A DNA stretch of 64,000 nucleotides from Periplaneta americana (taxonomy: Eukaryota; Arthropoda; Insecta; Blattodea; Blattidae), in assembly GCF_040183065.1 (NCBI RefSeq), contig NC_091119.1, forward strand, positions 100,745,774-100,809,773, written 5' to 3'. Below are positions 55,737 through 64,000 of this stretch, piece by piece (the stretch's first letter is position 1; every line of letters begins with the position of its first letter). The notes beneath the pieces are model-generated. The model saw only the letters and a program-made list of their open reading frames with translations. It did no database searches and had not been told where the DNA came from. The translations under genes were made by a program, and so were the position numbers.

Positions 55737-56126
55737 AAAGGTAAAAATGGTCCTGGTGGAAATATATATTGGGAATGTGTAAGATTGGGACAGAAGGAGT
55801 GTTCAACAAGAGCCAGAACAGACAGAAATGATGAAGAAATAGTCATTCTTAAAAGTGTTGATGTGTCGGCTCACTGTCATGCTCCGAATAGAGAGAAATC
55901 ACAAGCAGAGTTGGTGAAAAGTAGAAATGAGATTGAGAAGGAAGGTAAAAGCACAGCCAAGAAAGCGTTGGATAGCAGTATAAAACAGAATCAGGGCAAT
56001 AACATTGGAATACGAAACATACAAGGAAGAAAACCGCCGTCTTCAGTACTTGAGAAGAATTGGGTACAATTTAAGGTTCTGAAAAGGCAAGAAATACTGG
56101 CCATTTTAATTGTAAAATCACAATAA
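55737..56126 (+). pseudogene. FLYWCH-type zinc finger protein fragment of the MULE
   Basis: The frame is open ahead of the first ATG (KNGPGGNIYWECVRLGQKEC) and continues STRARTDRNDEEIVILKSVD, VSAHCHAPNREKSQAELVKS and RNEIEKEGKSTAKKAL. YW.C......C.AR..T......I........H.H.P is a FLYWCH finger with its Cys and His ligands present. The N-terminal strand of the domain is cut off by the mariner-like element that ends at 55726. The 113-aa ORF at 55785 starts from an internal Met. Confidence 0.7.
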
Positions 56127-56305
56127 ATTTAATGTTATCTTAACTTTACCAATTATTTCATTTAATATTCTTGATTTCGGAGAAAAAGGTGCTATGAAAA
56201 ATGGTCATTCGAAAGGAGGAATTCGGAAAAATGTTCACTGGGAAAAAAGGACATTCGGAAAAACTGACATTCGAAAAGTTGATTTCGGAAAAATGATCTG
56301 TAACC

Positions 56306-56430
56306 ACTTGGAAGATATCGCTAAAGACCAAAACCATTTCCGAGATCTGGTGGACTCAATGCCCAAAGAAGCCAGGCAGTGATAGACGCCGGTGGCATCT
56401 GGACAAAGTATTAGATCCACATGTGTATTT
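56306..56430 (+). pseudogene. Tc1-like transposase, C-terminal part
   Basis: LEDIAKDQNHFRDLVDSMPK, EARQ, a stop, then VIDAGGIWTKY. This is the end of a Tc1-type transposase (W..V......LV.SMP.R...VI.A.GG.TKY) and continues the frame that stops at 49659. Confidence 0.8.
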
Positions 56431-58223
56431 TTTTATTTTTCTTTAATTTGTTTGTTTATCTTTGTTTTATTTCGGGAAGAAAATTTATCTTCCAAGGGAT
56501 TTTTACTCAGATATTTGCTGCAACAGGGGAAATAAATAATAATCTTTCGCCGCGTTAGACAATCCATGTCCCGCCCATGAAACCTTTATGTACTATACGG
56601 GTCTATTGAGGTATTTTTGAATATCTTGCAGTGATTTTGATGTGCAAATGTTTTATAAGAGACTCAAGCAATAAAGCATGGCAATGGTTTGTCTTACATC
56701 ACGATCTACTGTTCTCGTGAAATAGTGCCTCACAGCACTGGTTTAATTACTTTTCACTCTGTATAAACGGGTGATATCAAGCTCCGCAACAAAAGAACCC
56801 CCTGTCAACCTTGTATCAAAGTGCGCAACTATCTCCCCTCATCAGTTACCCCCACTCTTTCACATCAATACTCAGCAAATTCCCTTCACACTTCAGAGTA
56901 AACAAATTAGTAATGTCACTATTGTGTACTCTGTTCCAGGATTAGGACCAACAGCATATATACCTTTAGGTCGATCAATGCTGGCGGTTTAAAAATTGCT
57001 TACTGCTGATGTTGGAAACAATCACGACAAAATCCATCTTAGGCCTATGAAAATTTCCTTCCTTACTTTTTGCAATGGTATGAAGCACGCTGTAAGTACT
57101 GTAGTTTTGTTATGTGTTTATTATGGTAGAGCTGTTGTAATTCATGTAGTATTGTTTTCTCTTTCTATATTTAAGGTTAAAATTTTGTTTGGAAGTAGTA
57201 TCGGTTTTCATTTCAACACAAACATCTACCTGTACAGCTCGAAGAGCTTGAATAAATACAAATATATTCGGATGTGGACTAAAAATGCTTCTTAATAATT
57301 ATGTGCATGTCCACAATGAGGGAGGAAATGCTACATCATGCCAATATAATTCTCAACTATGTTATCTGAGGAAGATTCAGCCTCACGGGTTTGTACGGAC
57401 ATAAGATCATCAACAAAAGCATCTTACACTTCTGAAGATGTCTAATAGTGCTAACCCGAATACCCATGTCAACCATCTACCACACTGAGAATTCTTATTA
57501 CGGTAATTGCAGAAAATGTTTTGCACTGTAATTGAATGTGTCATCCACTAAAATTGTTGATTTTTGTACTAAATACCTAAGAATAGTTACTGCATCTCCA
57601 TTTCTGTTCTTCTTTGCTCTTGTAATAAGTTCTGTACTTTTATCCATCAACTACAGTTTAACCATATTGCTTGTAGTTGCTGCAGGCCGAGGTTCGTACA
57701 AAATAACAGTGCGCCAGCTGTGGAGGAGTGACTGTGCCATAGCTTCGCGCAGAATAATCAGTACTGCGCGCGCACACGGAAAATAGTACCTGAGCTTTCA
57801 CAGTAGGGGAGGGGAAAACAGTGGGGGTAGTTGTTGCTGTTGTGACCGCGAAGCATATTTGTGGAGTTTGAATGTATATTTGCGGAGTTTGAATATATCT
57901 TTGCGGAGCATGATAACACCGGTATAAACGTACTCGTGTAAATCGCGGTCAAACCTTCAACATTTCCACCACCAAGAGACACGACAAAACTTGTTTCCAA
58001 GATTGTAAACGATTTGCGATATAGTCGGCTGTAGTTTCATAAAAAAAAAAATGTTCTAATATAGTTATGAAAAATTCATTGATCGCACTTATTTATCTGT
58101 AATGAGCCATTACTTTATGTTCATTAAATGTTAAGAAAATTTGGTTGGTGAAGAGCTCGCATTTTAGTGAATCGTTAAATATTTTAATGTTGACTAGTTA
58201 ATGTTTCATTTGGATTGATTTAC
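56431..58223. other. No gene seen
   Basis: About 1.8 kb without recognised coding or repeat content. ORFs of 60-99 codons (56771-56992, 56996-57295, 57532-57786, 57758-58000 on the minus strand) have no domain I know. Near 57865-57910 the phrase TTTGCGGAG(TTTGAATATA) recurs three times at about 24-26 bp. Confidence 0.45.
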
Positions 58224-58227
58224 TGAA

Positions 58228-59111
58228 GGGGAGAGGATGGTATTTTTTTTTTTTTTTACTTTTTTCCTATTTGGTGTAAAATATTAATTTTTTATGCGTA
58301 TAGAGCTCATAGCTGTAGCAACTCAACCAAAAATAAATATTTTGAAAAAAAAAAAAGTTACTTGGGGGCCCAGATTTGAAAAAAATATACCCAATGCAGT
58401 ATTTTACTAAACCCGATATATCTAAACCATTTTTAAAGGTAGATTCATCCAGTTTTTTTAAATGTACTTGCAAAAGCATGTTCTACAAACTGTCTGTAAC
58501 AGAATTTTGATATTAGTCCCTACGTTTGTAAAATAAACAATTAAAATTTAATAACACTTTTCTTGATTCCTTTCTTGCAAACAAACGGACGTAGTTTTAA
58601 AATGAAATCAATTAACAAAATTCTGTTACAGAGCAAAGTTTCCTAATAGTCTAAAGAATGTGTGTTCTAAATCTCATGCATGTATCTTTAATAGTTCAGA
58701 AATTATATCCATTTTTGTCTGACAATGTAGCAAAAAATTGAAGTTAACGTAAACCGATAAAAGGGGGCAAGTGATTTAAAAATCCATAGTGTAGGAAGTT
58801 TAAAAATTGCGTCTCAACATCCCATAAGGGCACAAATACCCACGAAATATTATGCAATGCATTCCACATATATCAAAGAGTATTTTAAAGATTTTTTTTT
58901 GAAAATTCAATTTACCGGAAACAACAATAAAATGGGGCGAGTGATTTAAAAATCCATAACGCAGAAAGTTTAACAGTGGCGTCTCAACATCTGATAAGGG
59001 CACAAATACCCACAAAATATTATGCTATGCATTCCAAACATCACAGAGTATTTTAAAGATTTTTTTTTTTGTAATTTGCTCATTTTTCACCAAAAAAACC
59101 ATCCTCTCCCC
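58228..59111. mobile_element. TIR element with 4-bp duplication, family unknown
   Basis: GGGGAGAGGATGGT at 58228 equals the complement of the right end at 59111. TGAA flanks both sides (58224-58227, 59112-59115). The interior has two direct copies of a unit of about 170 bp (58763 and 58934; AGTGATTTAAAAATCCATA, AAGGGCACAAATACCCAC). No coding sequence is seen. Both ends run into T-rich stretches. Confidence 0.65.
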
Positions 59112-59661
59112 TGAAGCTTGGTGAAACCGGCCCTGAATAACAAACTCTTTTCGAACAATGGCATAATATTGTATGGTTTATCTCCAATAGTTTTTGTATA
59201 AGACTTTTTTTGTAAAATTAAAATTTAAGAAGTTATTAACAATATTCCATACTTATTGTTCACCGTGTATAAGGGCGTAAAGGAATTTAAGAAAGGATAT
59301 CAGCAAGGGTAAACGCGATCAAGAATGAGAATTGTGACTTGCTTAGAAACTCTCATTTCATCCTGAACAAATATAAAAAAACTATTTTAGGCAACTACTA
59401 AATTTACATATGACAAATAGCAATGATTGGGACGATATTCAAGTACAAACTGCTGAGTCATTTATACCCGAACCCACACTTTCTGAAGTCGAAATTGCGA
59501 TAGAAAAGCTGAAAAGTATAAGTCTCCAGGTATCGATCACATTCTAGTGCGCAAAATTAATACAAGAGAGTGTTAACACATTATCCGGTGAAATAAGCTT
59601 GTACTTGCTATTTGGGAAAAGGAAATTGTACCAAAACAAATAGGAGTCCATAACTGAACAG

Positions 59662-59844
59662 CAGCGGTCATCAGCACAGAGCGCCCTCGGGCTAGCGTCT
59701 CTTACCCGCGGATAAGAGACTGCACTATGGTACATCTGTAGCTGCTGGTGGGTATGCTCTCTCCTTCTCTGCCTGCTGCGCAACGGGGCATTTGAGGTTG
59801 CACCAATTCCCTTTACCCATTTCAGCGAGTACTGACGACCACTG
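59662..59844. mobile_element. hAT-type MITE in the older RTE
   Basis: The ends CAGCGGTCATCAG and CAGTGGTCGTCAG (complement) are flanked by CTGAACAG (59654-59661) and CTGTACAG (59845-59852). This is a 7/8 duplication of hAT length that fits the nTnnnnAn target preference. A perfect 8-bp hairpin, GTCTCTTA/TAAGAGAC, sits inside. The RTE reads through if it is removed. Confidence 0.85.
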
Positions 59845-59950
59845 CTGTACAGTATCTTTAAGAAGGAAGAAAAGACTAATTGTAGTAACTTTCGAGGAAT
59901 ATTACTTTTGTTGACGTCGTACAAAATTTTGTCCAATATTCTTTTGAGGA

Positions 59951-60859
59951 TTGCTCTAGAGTATGCCATTAGGAAAGTCCAGGATAACAGAGAGGGTTTA
60001 GAATTGAACGGGTTACATCAGCTGCTTGTCTATGCGGATGACGTGAATATGTTAGGAGAAAATCCACAAACGATTAGGAAAAACACGGGAATTTTACTGG
60101 AAGCAAGTAAAGAGATAGGTCTGGAAGTAAATCCCGAAAAGACAAAGTATATGATTATGTCTCGTGACGAGAATATTGTACGCAATGGAAATATAAAAAT
60201 TGGAAATTTATCTTTTGAAAAGGTGGTGAAGTTCAAATATCTTGGAGCAACAGTAACAAATATAAATGCTACTCGGGAGGAAATTAAACACAGGATAAAT
60301 ATGGGAAATGCCTGTTATTATTCGGTTGAGAAGCTTCTATCATCCAGTCTGCTGTCAAAAAATCTGAAAGTTAGAATTTAAAAAACAATTATATTACCGG
60401 TTGTTCTTTATGGTTGTGAAACTTGGACTCTCACTTTGAGAGAGGAACATAAGTTAAGGGTGTTTGAGAATAAGGTGCTTAGAAAAATATTTGGGGCTAA
60501 GAGGGATGAAGTTACAGGAGAATGGAGAAAGTTACACAACACAGAACTGCACGCTTTGTATTCTTCACCTGACATAATTAGGAACATTAAATCCACACTT
60601 TTGAGATGGCCTGGGCATGTAGCATGTATGGGCGAATCCAGAAATGCATAAAGAGTGTTAGTTGGGAGGCCGGAGGGAAAAAGATCTTTAGGGAGGCCGA
60701 GACGCAGATGGGAAGATAATATTAAAATGGATTTGAGGGAGGTGGGATATGATGATTAGAGAGAATGGATTAATCTTGCTCAGGATAGGGACCGATGGGG
60801 GGCCTATGTGTGGGCGGCAATGAACCTCCGGGTTCCTTAAAAGCCAATAAGTAAGTAAG
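59951..60859 (+). mobile_element. Younger RTE copy inserted in the older RTE
   Basis: TATTCTTTTGAGGA at 59937-59950 and 60860-60873 is a perfect 14-bp duplication made of the older RTE sequence. It reads [40 protein letters not shown], to a stop at 60379 (AAAGTTAGAATT then TAA), then [33 protein letters not shown], and after a stop near 60650 [19 protein letters not shown] and NLRVP. The tail is CCAATAAGTAAGTAAG. Confidence 0.94.
60436..60651 (+). pseudogene. RTE C-terminal fragment of the nested copy
   Basis: [40 protein letters not shown] and GHVACMGESRNA, ending where TATAGA became TAAAGA. A second break (an extra base near 60758, GATTAGAGAG) lies downstream before NLRVP. Confidence 0.75.
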
Positions 60860-62142
60860 TATTCTTTTGAGGAAATTAACTCCATATACAGATAAAATTA
60901 TCGGAGACCATCAGTGTGGTTTTAGGCGAAATAGATCGACTATTGATCAGGTTTTTTATATTCCACAGATATTGGAGAAAAATGGGAGTATAAGGGTAGA
61001 GTACATAAGTTATTTATAGATTTCAAAAAGACATATGATTCGGTTAAGAGAGAAGATTTATGTAATATTCTTATTGAATTTGGTATTCCCAAGAAACTAG
61101 TTCGATTAATTAAAATGTGTCTCAGTAAAACATATGGCAGGGTCCCTATAAGCCAATTTCTGTCTGAGGCTTTTTCAATTCACTGCGGGCTAAAGCAAAG
61201 AGATGCACTACCACCTTTGATTTTTAACTTAGCTCTAGAATATGTCATTAGGAAAGTCCAGGAAAACACAGAGGGTTCGGAATTGAACGAGTTACATCAG
61301 CTGCTTGTTTATGCGAATGGCATGAATATGTTAGGATAAAATCCACAAACTATTAGGGAAAACACGGGAATTTTACTTGAAGCGAGTAATGAGATAGGTC
61401 TGGAAGTAAATCCCGAGAAAATAAAGTAAGTGAATATGTATCGTGATCAGAACGTAAATTAGCACGAAATGGAAATATAAAAATAGAATTGGAAATTTAT
61501 CCTTTGAAGAGCTGGAAAAATTCAAATATCTTGGAGCAACAGTAACAAATATAAATGATAATCGGGGAGGAAGTTAAACGCAGAATAAATCGGGAAATGT
61601 CTGCTATTATTCGGTTGAGAATCTCGTCATCAAGTCTACTTAAAAAAACTGAAAGGTAGAATTTATAAAACAGCTATATCACCGGTTTTTCAGTATGATG
61701 TGAAAATTGGACTCTCACTTCGAGAGAGGAACAGAGATTAAGGATGTTTGAGAATAAGGTGCTTAGGAAAATATTTGAGGCTAAGAGGGATGACGTTACA
61801 GGAAAATGGAGAAAGTTACATAACGCAAAGTGCACGCCTTGCATTCTTCGCCTAACATAACTGAAACAAATTCAGACATTTCAGATGCGTTGAGCATGTA
61901 ACACGTAGGCCTATGGGTGAATCCAGAAATTCATATAGAGTGTTAGTTTGAAGACCTGAGGGGAGAAAGACCTTTGGGGAGGTCGAGATGTAGATGGGAG
62001 GATAATAGTAAAATGGATTTCAGGGAGGTGAGATATGATGGTAGAGACTGGATTAATTTTGCTCAGAATAGGGACCGATGTCGGGTTTATGTGAGGGCAG
62101 CAATGAACCTCCGGGGTCTCTAAAAGTCATTTGTAATTTATT

Positions 62143-62146
62143 ATTA

Positions 62147-62195
<49 letters not shown>
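62143..62195. repeat. (ATT)n microsatellite at an RTE tail
   Basis: About 17 trinucleotides next to the 3' end of the older RTE. An Asn-run ORF (62053-62253, minus) is an artefact. Confidence 0.95.
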
Positions 62196-62267
62196 TCTGG
62201 AGGAAAAACGTACTTAAATCATTGAAAATAATTTGAAAATTGTAACATACCATTCTAGAGACACTAT

Positions 62268-63663
62268 GGGTAGATTTCTAAAACGAAGTCTAGACCATGG
62301 CCATGGCTTTCAACCCCATTTAGATTTTTGAAACGAGGTCTTTTTCATTTATCTGAGCCATGGCTCGAAACCATGGTCTGAAGCAGAGACCACGGCTGGG
62401 GTAGGTTTAAAATCACGGCTTCATGTAGGCTATACAAGATGGAGATAGTAGATCAGCTGGATAATTATCGAAGGAAAATTTGTCTCTACGATATTAATTT
62501 CCCGAATTAGAGTGATGAGAGACAGGCATAATCCTTTGTAACTAGCCTATATAACGACGATAATTTCAGGCGAATATTTCGATTTTCGAAGGAATCAACG
62601 CAAAATTTAGCAAGAACACAAAATAATAATCTGCAACGAAATGCAAAAGGCGGCGGGTTGATAATTTTTTTACGCCTTCTTGTTGTTTTCAAGGAAGTAA
62701 GATATATTTTATACTAATTGAGGGCTTTGCCGGAAGAAAGACGGATAGACCTATACGCCCTTCTTCGGGAAAACAGTTTAAAATGTAGTGAATAATTATA
62801 GTAGTGAAATTTTGTTTTGATTGTACTGTACATACCTGCAGGACAGGGCTGCGTGAGTGTATAACATTTTATTCAGGTGCGTTTTAAAATCTTAGATTGC
62901 ATGTAACTCAATTCACCATATTGACGTATACGCCCTTTTTCCGGGAAACCCCTCAATTATACCTTTATGCCTTTAAGATGATATAATTTAATTCTTAGTC
63001 TTTACAGTAGTTTTGGACATTTTATTTAATACTCGAAATTGATGTGGGCCTATAAGAATATGAAATAAACGTGATTTTGTCTTCTTATTTTAAGTTTTAT
63101 GCTACTGGGGCTTTCCACGTAGTACTAGTCTAGTATAAGCGAAAATAGAACCATACTACATATTAGTTTCAATTGAAATTTTAATCCAATTAATATTAGG
63201 TTATTAATTCCTTAGAACCGCGTTTTCAGGTAGCTAATGTTGGTAGTAGTTATGAACAAATGATAAAATACAACTCGATTTGTGCTATATCTTCTGGTAC
63301 CTAAAAATCCGTTCCCTATTAAATACTAAATAATCCTAGTATTTTAAACTCACATAGGCTATATTCTGTAAATTAGTAAAAATATAACAATACCTTAGCT
63401 GAGAACAAAAGAATGTATTGCAACTTACTGCAATTCAATAAAATTATTAATCCCGATGTTCATTTATTTCTAATATCGACTGTTTACAAGAATAAAAATC
63501 GATTCTAAGCTCCGTTGCCATATATAAAACCCACGAACCTCGGTTTCTTCTCAAACCGCATCTTGACTTCGTTTTAGAAATCGCATAAGGATTCAGACCT
63601 CGATCGCGGTTTAAAAACCGAGGTTTGGAACCATGATTTCGTCCGTTTTTTAGAAATCGACCC
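62268..63663. mobile_element. Second Harbinger-like element, 1.4 kb, deleted
   Basis: GGGTAGATTTCTAAAA (62268) and GGGTCGATTTCTAAAA (complement at 63663) differ at one base. TAT flanks both sides (62265-62267, 63664-63666), consistent with a 3-bp duplication. Subterminal CCATGG, AACCTCG and GAAATCG motifs recur at both ends. A short transposase-like start is readable inside. Confidence 0.75.
62440..62700 (+). pseudogene. Harbinger transposase N-terminal fragment
   Basis: The plus frame from 62440 gives MEIVDQLDNYRRKICLYDIN, two stops, then LYNDDNFRRIFRFSKESTQN and LARTQNNNLQRNAKGGGLI. FRRIFRFSKES...L followed by a basic R.......G resembles the lead into the HARBI1 core. The minus-strand ORF at 62507-62692 is antisense. 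The catalytic part is deleted. Confidence 0.5.
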
Positions 63664-63666
63664 TAT

Positions 63667-64000
63667 GTCTTCACCAACAAAGTTATATTAGTACCTAGGA
63701 AAAAGTTTCAATAATGCACAACCCTCCATATAGGATAATTAGCAAAGCAACATCTTTAGCACGACGCGTAGCGTCGCGACGTGTGCCTTGTGGGCTATCC
63801 CAAACTCACCCGACCCTACCTCCACCCCTCTCAATGCGAGTCCTTATACACTCGGTCATTTATGGCCTACTTCTGCAAATAAAACAATTATAACTAGATC
63901 GAGACGAGTGAAGCCGCGAGCGTAATGTGAACTATCGCGATGAGGTATTACGAACGCAAGAGCAGTAGCGCCACGGCTCCGGACTGCAGGACTCCACTGG
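63667..64000. other. No gene seen
   Basis: Moderately GC-rich stretch (AGCACGACGCGTAGCGTCGCGACG has partial dyad symmetry). No ORF or known repeat. The window ends here. Confidence 0.45.

Larger units (their letters stand above)
49660..56305 (+). mobile_element. Mutator-like element with long imperfect TIRs, 6.6 kb with nested inserts
   Basis: The left end (49660-49790) and the complement of the right end (56160-56305) are built from the same degenerate unit, CATTTTTCCGAATGACC. ACTTGGGAAG (49650-49659) and ACTTGGAAG (56306-56314) flank it, a 9-10 bp duplication as in MULEs. The Tc1 frame (ATWEDIAKDQ) is restored when the insert is removed. It carries a FLYWCH fragment near its right end and has taken up a P-like element, a mariner-like element and a SINE. 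Confidence 0.8.
59262..62125 (+). mobile_element. Older, longer RTE copy with two nested insertions
   Basis: The start is the region upstream of the RT: YKGVKEFKKGYQ, KNENCDLLRNSHFILNKYKK, DWDDIQVQTAESFIPEPTLS and EVEIAIEKLK. After a hAT MITE (59662-59844) it continues [20 protein letters not shown]. The younger RTE at 59951-60859 splits it. It resumes [20 protein letters not shown] and RNRSTIDQ, then KMCLSKTYGRVPISQFLSEA (ORF 61115-61339), and decayed [15 protein letters not shown] and RRWEDN parts, ending CTAAAAGTCATTTGTAATTT. Many stops and shifts mark it as old. Confidence 0.9.

Noticed and set aside
62053-62253. Asn-run protein (minus)
   Set aside because: Produced by the (ATT)n microsatellite at an RTE tail.

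Overview
This window looks like intergenic DNA from a large, repeat-rich animal genome, almost certainly an insect. I favour a cockroach/termite-like (blattodean) genome. The reason is one RTE-type retrotransposon ORF, present in about eleven copies, which I remember as very abundant among cockroach predicted proteins; I could not check this. I find no convincing single-copy host gene, no rRNA or functional tRNA gene, and no bacterial features. Nearly every readable ORF is a broken piece of a transposable element (TE).

Layout. 1-5450 is a satellite of about 115 bp per unit, with a GC hairpin in each monomer, higher-order repetition, and one retrotransposed insertion. 5.4-15.4 kb holds small inverted-repeat elements, an RTE copy, a TIR transposon with an uncharacterised gene family (10444-12570), and an inverted Penelope-like pair with hammerhead-like motifs. 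15.46-24.6 kb may be one pogo/Tigger-like shell filled by nested insertions: an 86-bp tandem array, three RTE copies, a 2.3-kb TIR element with an uncharacterised transposase-like gene (16777-19077), and MULE pieces. 26.4-31.4 kb holds a hAT with a tRNA-derived SINE inside it, then a hAT transposase pseudogene split by a mariner. 31398-39571 is an 8.2-kb PIF/Harbinger element with a second hAT inside it. 39.8-49.3 kb has two copies of a palindromic repeat family, a mariner derivative, RTE copies and two SINE-like elements. 49660-56305 is a Mutator-like element inserted in a Tc1 transposase gene; it contains a THAP/P-like element, a mariner-like element and a SINE. 58-63.7 kb has a TIR element with a 4-bp duplication, an old RTE interrupted by a hAT MITE and a younger RTE, and a second Harbinger derivative.

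Insertion order can be read in many places, because target-site duplications flank the inserts and the interrupted sequences rejoin across them. The strongest candidates for under-described biology are the two TIR transposons whose only genes belong to uncharacterised arthropod protein families (16777-19077 and 10444-12570). All boundaries were found by eye and none was checked by alignment.
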